From Clostridium estertheticum (GTDB lineage Bacteria; Bacillota; Clostridia; Clostridiales; Clostridiaceae): DNA of 64,000 nucleotides. The stretch covers positions 124,001 through 188,000 of the forward strand of contig NZ_CP086239.1 of the NCBI RefSeq assembly GCF_026650985.1, read 5' to 3'. Below are positions 34,008 through 42,316 of this stretch, in pieces; position 1 is the stretch's first letter; each line of letters begins with the position of its first letter. The notes below the pieces were generated by a model, which made no database searches, was not told the DNA's origin, and was given only the letters and a program-made list of their open reading frames with translations. The position numbers and the translations under genes are program-made.

Positions 34008-35426
34008 ATGCAAAAAACAAAAATGATTTTCACAATAGGGCCTGCAAGTGACAGTAAAGATATATTGACAAAACTCATGGAAATTGGAATGAATGTTACT
34101 AGACTTAATTTTTCACATGGTACACATGAGGATCACAAAATAAAAATTGACCTTATAAAAAGTCTTAGGGAAGAACTTAATAAATCTGTTGCTATAATGC
34201 TTGATATAAAAGGACCTAAGATTAGGACCCACGATTTTATGGGAGATACTGTAGCAATTGACAAAGGTCAAAAATTCGTCTTTAGTTGTGGTAAAGAGAT
34301 ACTTGGTAATAAAGAGAGATGTTCTGTTTCTTATACAGAGCTTTATCAAGAACTTAAGGTCAATGGTACACTTCTTGTGGATGATGGTCTTATTGAATTT
34401 AAAATTGATTCAATTGAAGGCACTGAAATAAATTGTACTGCATTAAATTCTGGTTTTATAGGAAACCATAAGGGAATAAATGTTCCTAATATATCTATTG
34501 GTCTACCAGCAGTAACTGACAAAGATAAATTGGATTTAATATTTGGATGTGATCAAGGCGTTGATATCGTAGCTGCTTCTTTTATAAGAAAGGCTAGTGA
34601 TGTAATAGATGTTAGAAATATACTTAATGCAAATGGTGGCGAACATATCCAAATAATATCCAAAATTGAAACACAAGAAGGCGTTGACAACATAGATGAT
34701 ATAATAGAGGCTTCTGATGGTATTATGGTTGCTAGAGGAGATATGGGGGTTGAATTACCGATTCAAAAGGTTCCTATAGTTCAAAAAATGATAATCCATA
34801 AATGTAATAAGGCAGGCAAACCTGTTATAACTGCAACCCAAATGTTAGATTCTATGATTAGAAATCCAAGACCTACTAGAGCAGAAGCTTCAGACATAGC
34901 TAATGCTATTTTTGATGGTACTGATGCAATAATGCTTAGTGGTGAAAGTGCTAATGGAAAATATCCATTGGAGGCCGCTTTAACAATGGCGAATATTGCT
35001 ATTGAGGCAGAGTCAAATATTGATTTTAAAGCTGCTTTAAATAAAAGAAATTATGAAGCTCTTGAAAATATATCAGAGGGTATAAGTCTTGCTACATGTA
35101 ACACAGCAGATAAATTAAATGTATCTGCAATAATAACTGCAACCCAAAGTGGGTATACTGCTAGGATGGTATCCAAATATAGACCAAGGTGTCCAATTAT
35201 TGCTGTAACACCTAGTAAGCAAGTTGCAAGAGGGTTATCTATTAATTTTGGATTGCAGACTATACTTTCAATTAAGTTAACTTCCACAGATGAATTAATG
35301 GCAGACGCAGTGGAAAAATCATTAGCTGCGGGATATATAAAAAAAGGTGATATTGTCATAATTGCAGCTGGGATACCAGTTGGTGAATCCGGTACTACGA
35401 ATATGATGAAAATACAACAAGTTTAA
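34008..35426 (+). CDS. pyk: Pyruvate kinase
   Basis: Glycolytic enzyme (472 residues) transferring phosphate from phosphoenolpyruvate to ADP. Clear motifs: TKMIFTIGPASDS and MNVTRLNFSHGTHEDH at the start, IMLDIKGPKIRTH, the catalytic KIETQEGVDNID, GIMVARGDMGVELP and PVITATQMLDSM. It ends with the usual allosteric C domain and lacks the phosphotransferase-like C-terminal extension that many Bacillus and clostridial pyruvate kinases carry. RBS AAAGGGGAG, single gene with its own terminator. This might be a second copy, as clostridia often have two. Confidence 0.97.
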   Translation: MQKTKMIFTIGPASDSKDILTKLMEIGMNVTRLNFSHGTHEDHKIKIDLIKSLREELNKSVAIMLDIKGPKIRTHDFMGDTVAIDKGQKFVFSCGKEILGNKERCSVSYTELYQELKVNGTLLVDDGLIEFKIDSIEGTEINCTALNSGFIGNHKGINVPNISIGLPAVTDKDKLDLIFGCDQGVDIVAASFIRKASDVIDVRNILNANGGEHIQIISKIETQEGVDNIDDIIEASDGIMVARGDMGVELPIQKVPIVQKMIIHKCNKAGKPVITATQMLDSMIRNPRPTRAEASDIANAIFDGTDAIMLSGESANGKYPLEAALTMANIAIEAESNIDFKAALNKRNYEALENISEGISLATCNTADKLNVSAIITATQSGYTARMVSKYRPRCPIIAVTPSKQVARGLSINFGLQTILSIKLTSTDELMADAVEKSLAAGYIKKGDIVIIAAGIPVGESGTTNMMKIQQV

Positions 35427-35471
35427 AACTTAAACTAAATTAATAATTACATTATATTTACAAAGGTATTT

Positions 35472-35502
35472 AAGGCCTAGCGTAATTGCTAGACCTTTTT
35501 AT
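35472..35502 (+). terminator. Terminator after pyk
   Basis: AAGGCCTAGC and GCTAGACCTT pair (one G-U) around a 6-nt loop and run into a T-tract. Confidence 0.88.
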
Positions 35503-35666
35503 TGTAATTTATAGAAAACTTATATACTCATAGCTTCCTATGACAGTCATAGAGTAAATACAATTTGTGTTGAATTGGAAATCTCTTTGAATTATAATGT
35601 AAAGGAAATGGTTGGAGTTTAATGATAGGATAGGCAATACATAAGTAATGTATGGAGAGGTGGATA

Positions 35667-36830
35667 ATGAACAAATTAATGTTATTAGTTGTTGCTTTAT
35701 TTTTTTTCTTATATGGAGGCATAAATTATTATATAGGATTAAGGGGATGGCAAAACTTAGGAAGTCATATTTCGTTTTTAAATAATAAAGTATATTGGAT
35801 AGTAATTGCACTAATAGCATCGGCGTATATCATAAGTATGATATTGTCTTCTTATATACCTTCAGTAGTTTTAAATACATTGAACATTGTGGGATCATAT
35901 TGGATGGGAATAATGTTTTATCTTATTTTAGTATTGCCTACTATTGATCTAATAAAATTTTTAAATAGCAAAATTTCATTTATTCCTAGGAACATAAATG
36001 AAGCTACTAATTTTTCATTAGTGGTATCGTTAGTGGTAGTTGTGTTTTTAACCAGTCTAATGGCATATGGTACTTGGAGCGCTCGAAGTCCAAAAGTAAC
36101 CAAGTATGATTTGAATGTAAATAAAACATCCAGCGATTTAAAGACACTTAAGATTATTATGGTTTCGGATATTCATCTTGGGCTTGTAGTAGATAATAAA
36201 AGGCTTACTGTGATGGTTAATAAAATAAATGAATTGAATCCAGACATTGTTCTAATACCTGGAGATATAATTGATAGTAGTCTTGAGCCTTTTGTAAAAC
36301 AAAATATGAGTGATAACTTTAAAAGACTTAAAAGTAAGTATGGAGTTTATGCTTGTCTTGGAAACCATGATGAAATGGGAAGCAGTGTAGAGGAGATTGT
36401 TAAAACTTTTAACGATTCGGGTATAAAGGTACTGAGAGATAAAGCAATCCTAATAAATAATAGTTTCTATGTTATAGGTCGCGACGATATATCACAGGAA
36501 TCGCAGACGAAAATTAAAAGAAAAAATCTATCAGACATAATAGAAGATTTAGATAAGTCGAAGCCACTTATATTAATGGATCATCAGCCAAGAGATTTTG
36601 CTGATACGCAAAAAAATGGGATTGATTTACAAGTATCTGGACATACGCATCGAGGACAGTTATTTCCTGCAAATCTTATAACAAATCTTATATTTGAAAT
36701 AGACTATGGTTATCTGCAAAAGAACAATTCGAACTTTATTGTATCTTCGGGTTATGGAACATGGGGACCCCCAATTAGGATAGGAAGCCGGTCTGAAATA
36801 GTTGAAATTAATATTGATTTTAAAAAATAG
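35667..36830 (+). CDS. Membrane metallophosphoesterase
   Basis: A 387-residue protein, start set at ATG 35667 because GAGAGGTGG lies between it and the upstream in-frame ATG at 35652. Four or five N-terminal transmembrane helices (about 1-145) anchor a calcineurin-like phosphoesterase domain. The metal-binding motifs are complete: SDIHLG near 165, PGDIID near 200, GNHDE near 232, and MDHQP and SGHTHRGQLFP near 320. Such proteins (YkuE/YaeI type) act on lipid or nucleotide phosphoesters. Substrate not predictable. Terminator follows. Confidence 0.9.
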   Translation: MNKLMLLVVALFFFLYGGINYYIGLRGWQNLGSHISFLNNKVYWIVIALIASAYIISMILSSYIPSVVLNTLNIVGSYWMGIMFYLILVLPTIDLIKFLNSKISFIPRNINEATNFSLVVSLVVVVFLTSLMAYGTWSARSPKVTKYDLNVNKTSSDLKTLKIIMVSDIHLGLVVDNKRLTVMVNKINELNPDIVLIPGDIIDSSLEPFVKQNMSDNFKRLKSKYGVYACLGNHDEMGSSVEEIVKTFNDSGIKVLRDKAILINNSFYVIGRDDISQESQTKIKRKNLSDIIEDLDKSKPLILMDHQPRDFADTQKNGIDLQVSGHTHRGQLFPANLITNLIFEIDYGYLQKNNSNFIVSSGYGTWGPPIRIGSRSEIVEINIDFKK

Positions 36831-36883
36831 AGATATATGTTATATTGAACTTTTATAAACATGATATTAATATATACTATATA

Positions 36884-36915
36884 AACACTGACATAATTGT
36901 TGGTGTTATTTTTTG
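36884..36915 (+). terminator. Terminator after the metallophosphoesterase
   Basis: AACACTGACA pairs with TGTTGGTGTT (two G-U pairs) around a 4-nt loop and is followed by ATTTTTTG. Confidence 0.75.
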
Positions 36916-37054
36916 TCCTTTTTAAAATGGTTAAATAGTTTTATATAAAAAAAATTAATTTAGTTAATTATGTATTTTTTATACTAAAATGCAGATACTG
37001 TTAATGTAGTTAAGTTCTTAATACATATTTTTAAAATTAGGGAGGTGTAATTAA

Positions 37055-37246
37055 ATGCAAACTAAAAATGCTAAACAACATGTTCAAGATGTAACAACTC
37101 ATCTTCAAGATGCTAAAAATTGTTTAAATAATGCACTAAATTCAGTAGAAAAACCTGAAAATAAACAACAAATTCAAAATACTCTTAATTCTGTAGATAC
37201 TGCTTTACAAAATGCAAATACTACAATTTCAAATTATCAGGAATAA
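37055..37246 (+). CDS. Small helical protein, unknown
   Basis: A 63-residue protein with a good GGGAGG site and its own terminator, so probably a real gene. Composition is rich in Asn, Gln and Ala with a heptad-like pattern (VTTHLQDAKNCLNNALNSVE and NTLNSVDTALQNANTTI), suggesting two amphipathic helices forming a hairpin. No membrane segment. Family not recognised. It resembles small helical proteins found near sporulation genes in clostridia only in general character. Confidence 0.6.
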   Translation: MQTKNAKQHVQDVTTHLQDAKNCLNNALNSVEKPENKQQIQNTLNSVDTALQNANTTISNYQE

Positions 37247-37254
37247 TTTTTGGT

Positions 37255-37292
37255 AATGGAGGAGCTTGCCTTATGCTCCTCCATTTAATTTT
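37255..37292 (+). terminator. Terminator after the 63-residue gene
   Basis: AATGGAGGAGC pairs with GCTCCTCCATT around a 9-nt loop, followed by a T-rich stretch. Confidence 0.85.
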
Positions 37293-37620
37293 CACATTAC
37301 AATCAAATAATTTACAGTTTTATATTTAAAAATGTTATCATTTTTTTGTCTATTATATCTATTTTCAAGGGATTCCACTCTGACCTTGTTATCGTTCATG
37401 ATTAATATTATATAATAAAAATTATTATGTGAGGCATACTTACTTTTATAAATTATGTTACAGTTACTTGTTAGATAATATGCGTCTTGCAATACTAATT
37501 AAATCCTAGGTTTTGTAGGGCCACAGTTAAGTGGATTAACTTTAATTTATTATTCTAGCTACATCTAGTTATTAAGTTTATTTTGAAGTTTAAATTTAAT
37601 AAGGTCAGGGAGGAAAGCAC
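37293..37620 (+). other. Intergenic leader of the first cyanophycin synthetase gene
   Basis: About 330 bp with no gene I can support; a minus-strand frame of 66 codons lacks a ribosome site. A small hairpin GTTAA-GTGGA-TTAAC lies near 37527. No clear -35/-10 pair was found, though the synthetase must be started within this region. Confidence 0.4.
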
Positions 37621-40215
37621 ATGAAAATAATTAACTTTAGGATATTTAATGGTAGAAATATATATTCTCATAAGAAATGTATTAAACTTAACTTAGATTT
37701 AGAAGGATACAGTGAAATTCCTAGCAAAGATATCTATAACTTTAATGAAAAATTAATTTGTATGTTACCAAAACTTAATGGACATAGGTCTGAAATAGAT
37801 GAGGATAGAGAATTTATAAGGAGACTCACAGAAGGGACTTATTTAGCTTATATTACTGAACATATAATAATAGCACTCCAAAATATGATAGGTGTAGATA
37901 TAAGTTACGGAAGATATCGTGAAATATCTGTTGATCACTACTACATTATATATCAATACGAATATAAAAGTATAGGAATTGAGGTTGCTAACATAGCAGT
38001 GGCTTTTGTTAATTCATTAATTAAGAATGAATTATTTGACTTAGATATAAGAGTAGACAAATTAAAGGAAATATTAATTCATGAACAACTAGTAGTAAGT
38101 ACATTTAACATATGCAATGAGGCAAAAAAAAGGGGGATTCCTATAATTAAAATAGGGGAAGAAAGTATATTCCAATTAGGTTATGGGAGATACTCAAAGT
38201 TTATACAAGCAACTATGGGCAGTGAGGCAAGCGCAATATCAGTAGGAATCACACAGGATAAATTGCTAACCAAACAAGTATTAAGTATGAATAGTTTACC
38301 TGTAGCAAATGGTATGAGGGTAACAAGCGTAAGTGATTGCATTTCATTTGCAATCGATATTGGGTACCCAGTAGTACTTAAACCACAGTTTGGGAATAAA
38401 GGCAAGGGAGTTATCGGTAATATAAAACATGAGAAACAATTATCAGATGCGTATGGTCTTTTAGCAAAAAAATATGAAGATATAATAATAGAGGAGTTCA
38501 TAATTGGAAAGGACTATAGAGTATGTAGTGTGTATGGAGATATTGTAGCCGTATCAGAAACAATACATCCGTATATTATAGGTGATGGCATAACATCTAT
38601 AGAAGAACTTATAAAAAAGACTAATGAGGGTTCAAGGCGTGGTGACGATCATGAAAAAGATTTAACTATGATAAAAATAGATGAAGGACTAGTAGAATAT
38701 TTAAAACAAAAGAACTTTTCATTAGAGTTTATTCTTCCTGAAAAAGAAAAATTATATTTAAATTTATCTACGGGTGGTCTTTCAATAGATTGTACGGATT
38801 TAATATGTGATGAAAACATAGAAATATGTAAAAGAGCAGCAAGTGCTATAGGTATGGATATTTGCGAAATACATGTGCGGTGCATCGACATTAGCAAATC
38901 ACTTAATGAAGGCGGGGTAATTATTGAGTTAAATGCTGCGCCTGGAATTAGAGTGTATCATAATCTGTGCATTGGCACACGTAATGTAGCAGGTCATATT
39001 GTTGATAAATTATTTAAGGATATACCCAAAAGCATTCCATTAGTAGCAGTAACGGGCACTAATGGGAAAACAACTACCACAAGACTTATTGCACATATAC
39101 TCTCAATTTCAGGGTATACGGTGGGAATGACAACATCTAGCGGAATATATATTGATGGAAAATGTGTATTTAAGGGTGATACCACAGGGCCTAAAAGTGC
39201 ATTAACGGTTCTTATGAATAGAAGTATAGATGCAGCAGTCCTTGAAACTGCAAGGGGTGGAATAATAAGAGGGGGTTTGGCATATGACCTTGCAGATGTT
39301 GCTGTTATTACTAATATAACAGAGGATCACCTTGGAATAGATGGGGTAGATACTATAGGAGATTTAGCTAAAGTTAAGGCTCTGGTCGGCGAAGCAGTTA
39401 AAATAGATGGATATGTTGTCATTAACGGGGATGACAATATGAGCATAAGCATATTGCCAAGGCTAAAGAGTAGACTCATAGTATTCTCTAGTTATAAAAA
39501 CAATGAGGTTATGAAAGCTAACATTAAGAAAGGTGGTTATGGAATTTACGTAGATGAGGGTAATTTAATAATACAAACTAGTACTAATTCAGAGAAGCTA
39601 ATAAATGTAAAAAACATAGGCATAACATTAAAAGGTATTTTAGAATATAATATTCAAAATGCTATGGCTGCATGTGCAGCCGCAGTAGGTCTCGGCATAG
39701 ATTATGATGTTATTAGACAGGGATTAAAGACATTCTACTGTAATAAAGAACAAAATCCAGGAAGGTTTAATATATATTTATTCAATAATGTAACAGTAAT
39801 ATTAGACTATGGGCACAATATAGAAGGTTATAAGTGTGTACTAGATGCAGTTAAGGGTATAAAACACAATAAACTTATAGGAGTTATTGGGGTTCCAGGA
39901 GATAGATCAGACAGTCATATATTAAATATGGGCGAATGTGCAGGAGAAAATTTTGATTATATCTTAATAAAAGAAAATAAAGATGGCAGAGGTAGGTTAA
40001 AGGGTCAAGTAGCAGATCTTTTAGAAAAAGGAGTTCTGAAATCTAATTTTAATATTATTAATATTAAAAAGGTTTTAGAGGAAAAGGAAGCTTTTAAAAT
40101 GGCCCTAGATATTGCAAAGCCTGGAGATATGGTTATTGTCTTTTTTGAAAAAGATGAGCCTCTTTTAGAAGTAATGAGAAGTAAATTCATTACTAAATGT
40201 GAAACTAAGTTGTAA
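37621..40215 (+). CDS. cphA: Cyanophycin synthetase, diverged copy
   Basis: Enzyme of 864 residues that builds the Asp-backbone, Arg-side-chain polymer cyanophycin. The N domain (1-160) is followed by an ATP-grasp G domain (about 200-480; LKPQFGNKGKGV) and a Mur-ligase-like M domain (480-864; VTGTNGKTTTTRLIAHIL, FKGDTTGPKSA, ETARGGIIRGGLAYD, NPGRFN). The M domain looks intact. The G domain departs from the family and from the second copy: SETIHPY for SERIPPY, RRGDDHEK for RRGEGHEK, a 4-residue deletion before NLSTGG, and GIRVYHNLCIG for GIRMHHNPYMGE. Aspartate addition may be weakened or altered. RBS AGGGAGG. Confidence 0.93.
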   Translation: MKIINFRIFNGRNIYSHKKCIKLNLDLEGYSEIPSKDIYNFNEKLICMLPKLNGHRSEIDEDREFIRRLTEGTYLAYITEHIIIALQNMIGVDISYGRYREISVDHYYIIYQYEYKSIGIEVANIAVAFVNSLIKNELFDLDIRVDKLKEILIHEQLVVSTFNICNEAKKRGIPIIKIGEESIFQLGYGRYSKFIQATMGSEASAISVGITQDKLLTKQVLSMNSLPVANGMRVTSVSDCISFAIDIGYPVVLKPQFGNKGKGVIGNIKHEKQLSDAYGLLAKKYEDIIIEEFIIGKDYRVCSVYGDIVAVSETIHPYIIGDGITSIEELIKKTNEGSRRGDDHEKDLTMIKIDEGLVEYLKQKNFSLEFILPEKEKLYLNLSTGGLSIDCTDLICDENIEICKRAASAIGMDICEIHVRCIDISKSLNEGGVIIELNAAPGIRVYHNLCIGTRNVAGHIVDKLFKDIPKSIPLVAVTGTNGKTTTTRLIAHILSISGYTVGMTTSSGIYIDGKCVFKGDTTGPKSALTVLMNRSIDAAVLETARGGIIRGGLAYDLADVAVITNITEDHLGIDGVDTIGDLAKVKALVGEAVKIDGYVVINGDDNMSISILPRLKSRLIVFSSYKNNEVMKANIKKGGYGIYVDEGNLIIQTSTNSEKLINVKNIGITLKGILEYNIQNAMAACAAAVGLGIDYDVIRQGLKTFYCNKEQNPGRFNIYLFNNVTVILDYGHNIEGYKCVLDAVKGIKHNKLIGVIGVPGDRSDSHILNMGECAGENFDYILIKENKDGRGRLKGQVADLLEKGVLKSNFNIINIKKVLEEKEAFKMALDIAKPGDMVIVFFEKDEPLLEVMRSKFITKCETKL

Positions 40216-40245
40216 TTGTGAAATCAGTTAAGACCTATTGATTGT

Positions 40246-40276
40246 TAAAAAAGAGTAGTGGATAATCCACTACTCT
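40246..40276 (-). terminator. Hairpin terminator on the minus side, before the SASP gene's end
   Basis: AGAGTAGTGGA and TCCACTACTCT form a perfect 11-bp stem with a 3-nt loop. The T-run is on the minus strand, so it ends leftward transcripts, such as that of the SASP gene; it may also mark the end of the synthetase mRNA. Confidence 0.7.
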
Positions 40277-40447
40277 AATACATAATAATAATGTAAATAA
40301 TATATTTAGTAAAGTTAATTTAATATTTGGTGATTACATTTATCTATAATTTGCCTATATACTTGATTAGATGTTATCTGTCTTGTTTTCTATGGATGGT
40401 AATATAGTTATCTGTTGTCATTTAATTTCCTGCATTTTTCTTTTTAT

Positions 40448-40657
40448 TTAAATATCATAATTTCCTAACTTTCTTTCATAATCTTCAACCATACGTTTAA
40501 CCATCTCGCCACCAACTGATCCATTTTGTCTTGAAGTTAAATTACCCTTATCTAATTGATCATAATTATCAATTCCTAACTCACTAGCAATTTCAATTTT
40601 AAACTTATTTAATCCTTGCTTTGCTTCCGGCACAAGAGTTCTATTTCTATTTGTCAT
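40448..40657 (-). CDS. Small acid-soluble spore protein, alpha/beta type
   Basis: A 69-residue DNA-protecting spore core protein. The family motifs are present: the GPR protease region FKIEIASELGIDN with its Glu-Ile/Ala cleavage site, followed by KGNLTSRQNGSVGGEMVKRMVEDYE. This shows an endospore former. RBS AAGGAGG. A CATAATA lies upstream at a position that would suit a sigma-G -10 element, and GAACATAATAA is also found before the manganese catalase gene. It is encoded against the direction of the cyanophycin genes. Confidence 0.95.
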   Translation of the reverse strand: MTNRNRTLVPEAKQGLNKFKIEIASELGIDNYDQLDKGNLTSRQNGSVGGEMVKRMVEDYERKLGNYDI

Positions 40658-40834
40658 TTTTCATTCCTCCTTATTAACTTCTAAAGTTATTATGTTCAAT
40701 TTGATTTTAACTATGATAGGGAAGTGAAGGTTAAGAATGAAAAAATAAGTAGGGATAAATAATTTGCAGAGGGTAAAAATATCAAAGTATTATAACTCGC
40801 TCTAAGCTCTAATTAATTTGAAAGGAGAAATAAT

Positions 40835-40975
40835 ATGAGTAATAAATTAACAGTTAATAAAAATAAAATGGCTGCATTAGGAATTAAGAAAAATGACCAA
40901 AATGATTATGAATATATTGATTCTGAAGAAAAAAATAAATCTAAATACAATTCAGTTACGAAAAAGAATAAATAA
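40835..40975 (+). CDS. Small 46-residue protein, unknown
   Basis: A frame from ATG 40835 with a strong AAAGGAG site and its own terminator 24 bp after the stop. The product is very rich in Lys and Asn (MSNKLTVNKNKMAALGIKK, then DYEYIDSEEKNKSKYNS) and probably disordered. It lies between the SASP and cyanophycinase genes. Family not recognised; a spore-related small protein is possible from context only. Confidence 0.6.
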   Translation: MSNKLTVNKNKMAALGIKKNDQNDYEYIDSEEKNKSKYNSVTKKNK

Positions 40976-40998
40976 ATTTTATTACCGTAGTTATAGTC

Positions 40999-41030
40999 AT
41001 AAAAGCCTATTTTAAAATATAGGCTTTTAT
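40999..41030 (+). terminator. Terminator after the 46-residue gene
   Basis: ATAAAAGCCTAT and ATAGGCTTTTAT form a perfect 12-bp stem with an 8-nt loop. Confidence 0.85.
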
Positions 41031-41322
41031 ATGATATACCATAATTAGAAGATATTATGCCATCAATAATTGTTAAAGTTACATTTGGTCAGAAGAATCA
41101 CAGTTTATATTTTACATTTTAATTAATATATCCCTCATACAAATACTTCCACTTTCCATATTCATGGCAACTTATTTTTTAATAGTATAGATTTCATATA
41201 ATCATTCTCATAATTTTTTATTTAAAATATTTTATAATCATATAAATAGACATACATATAAATACTAATAATTGGATATAATATTGTTTAAGAGTTACTA
41301 CTTTTCTACATAATAAAAGTGT

Positions 41323-41411
41323 ACCACCCATCTAATAGGTAATGGTGCAGGAAAAAATGATATAAAACTATTAATGTTATAGTTTTTTAAATCAAAATTA
41401 TATTGGGTGGT
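41323..41411 (+). promoter_or_regulatory. Possible self-sequestering leader of the cyanophycinase gene
   Basis: ACCACCCA (41323-41330) is perfectly complementary to TGGGTGGT (41404-41411), which covers the likely ribosome site and GTG start of cphB. Between them a small hairpin AAAACTAT-N7-ATAGTTTT (41364-41386) runs into TTTTTT, like a weak terminator. The two together suggest a regulated leader. The upstream 290 bp (41031-41320) show nothing else I can support. Confidence 0.4.
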
Positions 41412-42216
41412 GATTGTTATTAATAAACAAGAAGGTTTAATTATAATAGGTGGAGCAGAAGATAAGAAGGGTGATAAAAAGATACTTAAAGAAGTATGTG
41501 AACATATCGAAAAGGAAAGTCAACTATTAGTTATTGTAACGGTAGCAACAGAACTACCTGTACAAGTGGGTAATGAGTATAGTGATATTTTTCATGATTT
41601 AGGTATTATAAATATCAAAGTACTTGATGTAAGAAATAGGGAAGATGCTTTGAAACCTGAGAATGTACAATTAATTGAAAAAGCTTCATTGGTATTCTTT
41701 ACTGGAGGGGATCAACTTAGAATAACAAGCATCCTTGGAGGCACTCAGCTATATAGCACTATGAAGCGTAAGCATTTAGAAGAATGTGTGTTTGTAGGTA
41801 CTTCAGCTGGAGCAGCAGTAATGAGTGATATTATGATAGTAACTGGACCTGATGATGAATCAGCAAAAAAATGTACACTTAAAATGGCTCCAGGACTTGG
41901 GTTAATTACTGGAGTTTTAATAGATATGCACTTTGCACAAAGAGGAAGAGTGGGAAGGCTATTAGTTGGAATAGCTGAAAATCCGGAGATATTAGGAATT
42001 GGGATAGATGAAGATACTTCAATTATAGTAAATAGAGATAATGTTTTAAGAGTAGTAGGTTCTGGGGCAGTTTATATTATTGATGGAAGTAATATAAGCA
42101 ATACAAATGTATCAGAACAGTATAAAGAAAATATATTGTCAATGTTTGATATTAAAATGCATGTATTAAAGGATGGGAATAAGTATAATCTAACAGAGAG
42201 AAAACCATTAGTTTAA
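41407..42216 (+). CDS. cphB: Cyanophycinase
   Basis: Serine exopeptidase (269 residues, peptidase S51 family) releasing beta-Asp-Arg dipeptides from cyanophycin. The opening IIIGGAEDKKGDK, VFFTGGDQLRIT near residue 100, the nucleophile region VFVGTSAGAAVMSD near 137 and DMHFAQRGRVGRLL near 180 are diagnostic. The start is uncertain: GTG at 41407 or 41410 overlaps the only SD-like run (GGGTGGTGA), while starting after that run would need a rare ATT codon at 41419. It lies between the two cyanophycin synthetase genes, and its dipeptide product feeds arginine and aspartate catabolism. Confidence 0.95.
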   Translation: MVIVINKQEGLIIIGGAEDKKGDKKILKEVCEHIEKESQLLVIVTVATELPVQVGNEYSDIFHDLGIINIKVLDVRNREDALKPENVQLIEKASLVFFTGGDQLRITSILGGTQLYSTMKRKHLEECVFVGTSAGAAVMSDIMIVTGPDDESAKKCTLKMAPGLGLITGVLIDMHFAQRGRVGRLLVGIAENPEILGIGIDEDTSIIVNRDNVLRVVGSGAVYIIDGSNISNTNVSEQYKENILSMFDIKMHVLKDGNKYNLTERKPLV

Positions 42217-42316
42217 ATAGATTTCCTTTATGTTCTTTATTAATAACCTCTGCATGAAACATATAAATATTATATAAAAACGGGAAAGCTAATATCCCAT
42301 CAGGGAGGAAAATTAC

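Noticed and set aside
37292-37492. Minus-strand frame of 66 codons upstream of the first cyanophycin synthetase
   Set aside because: No ribosome site before any of its ATG codons and no recognised motif; treated as chance in AT-rich DNA.
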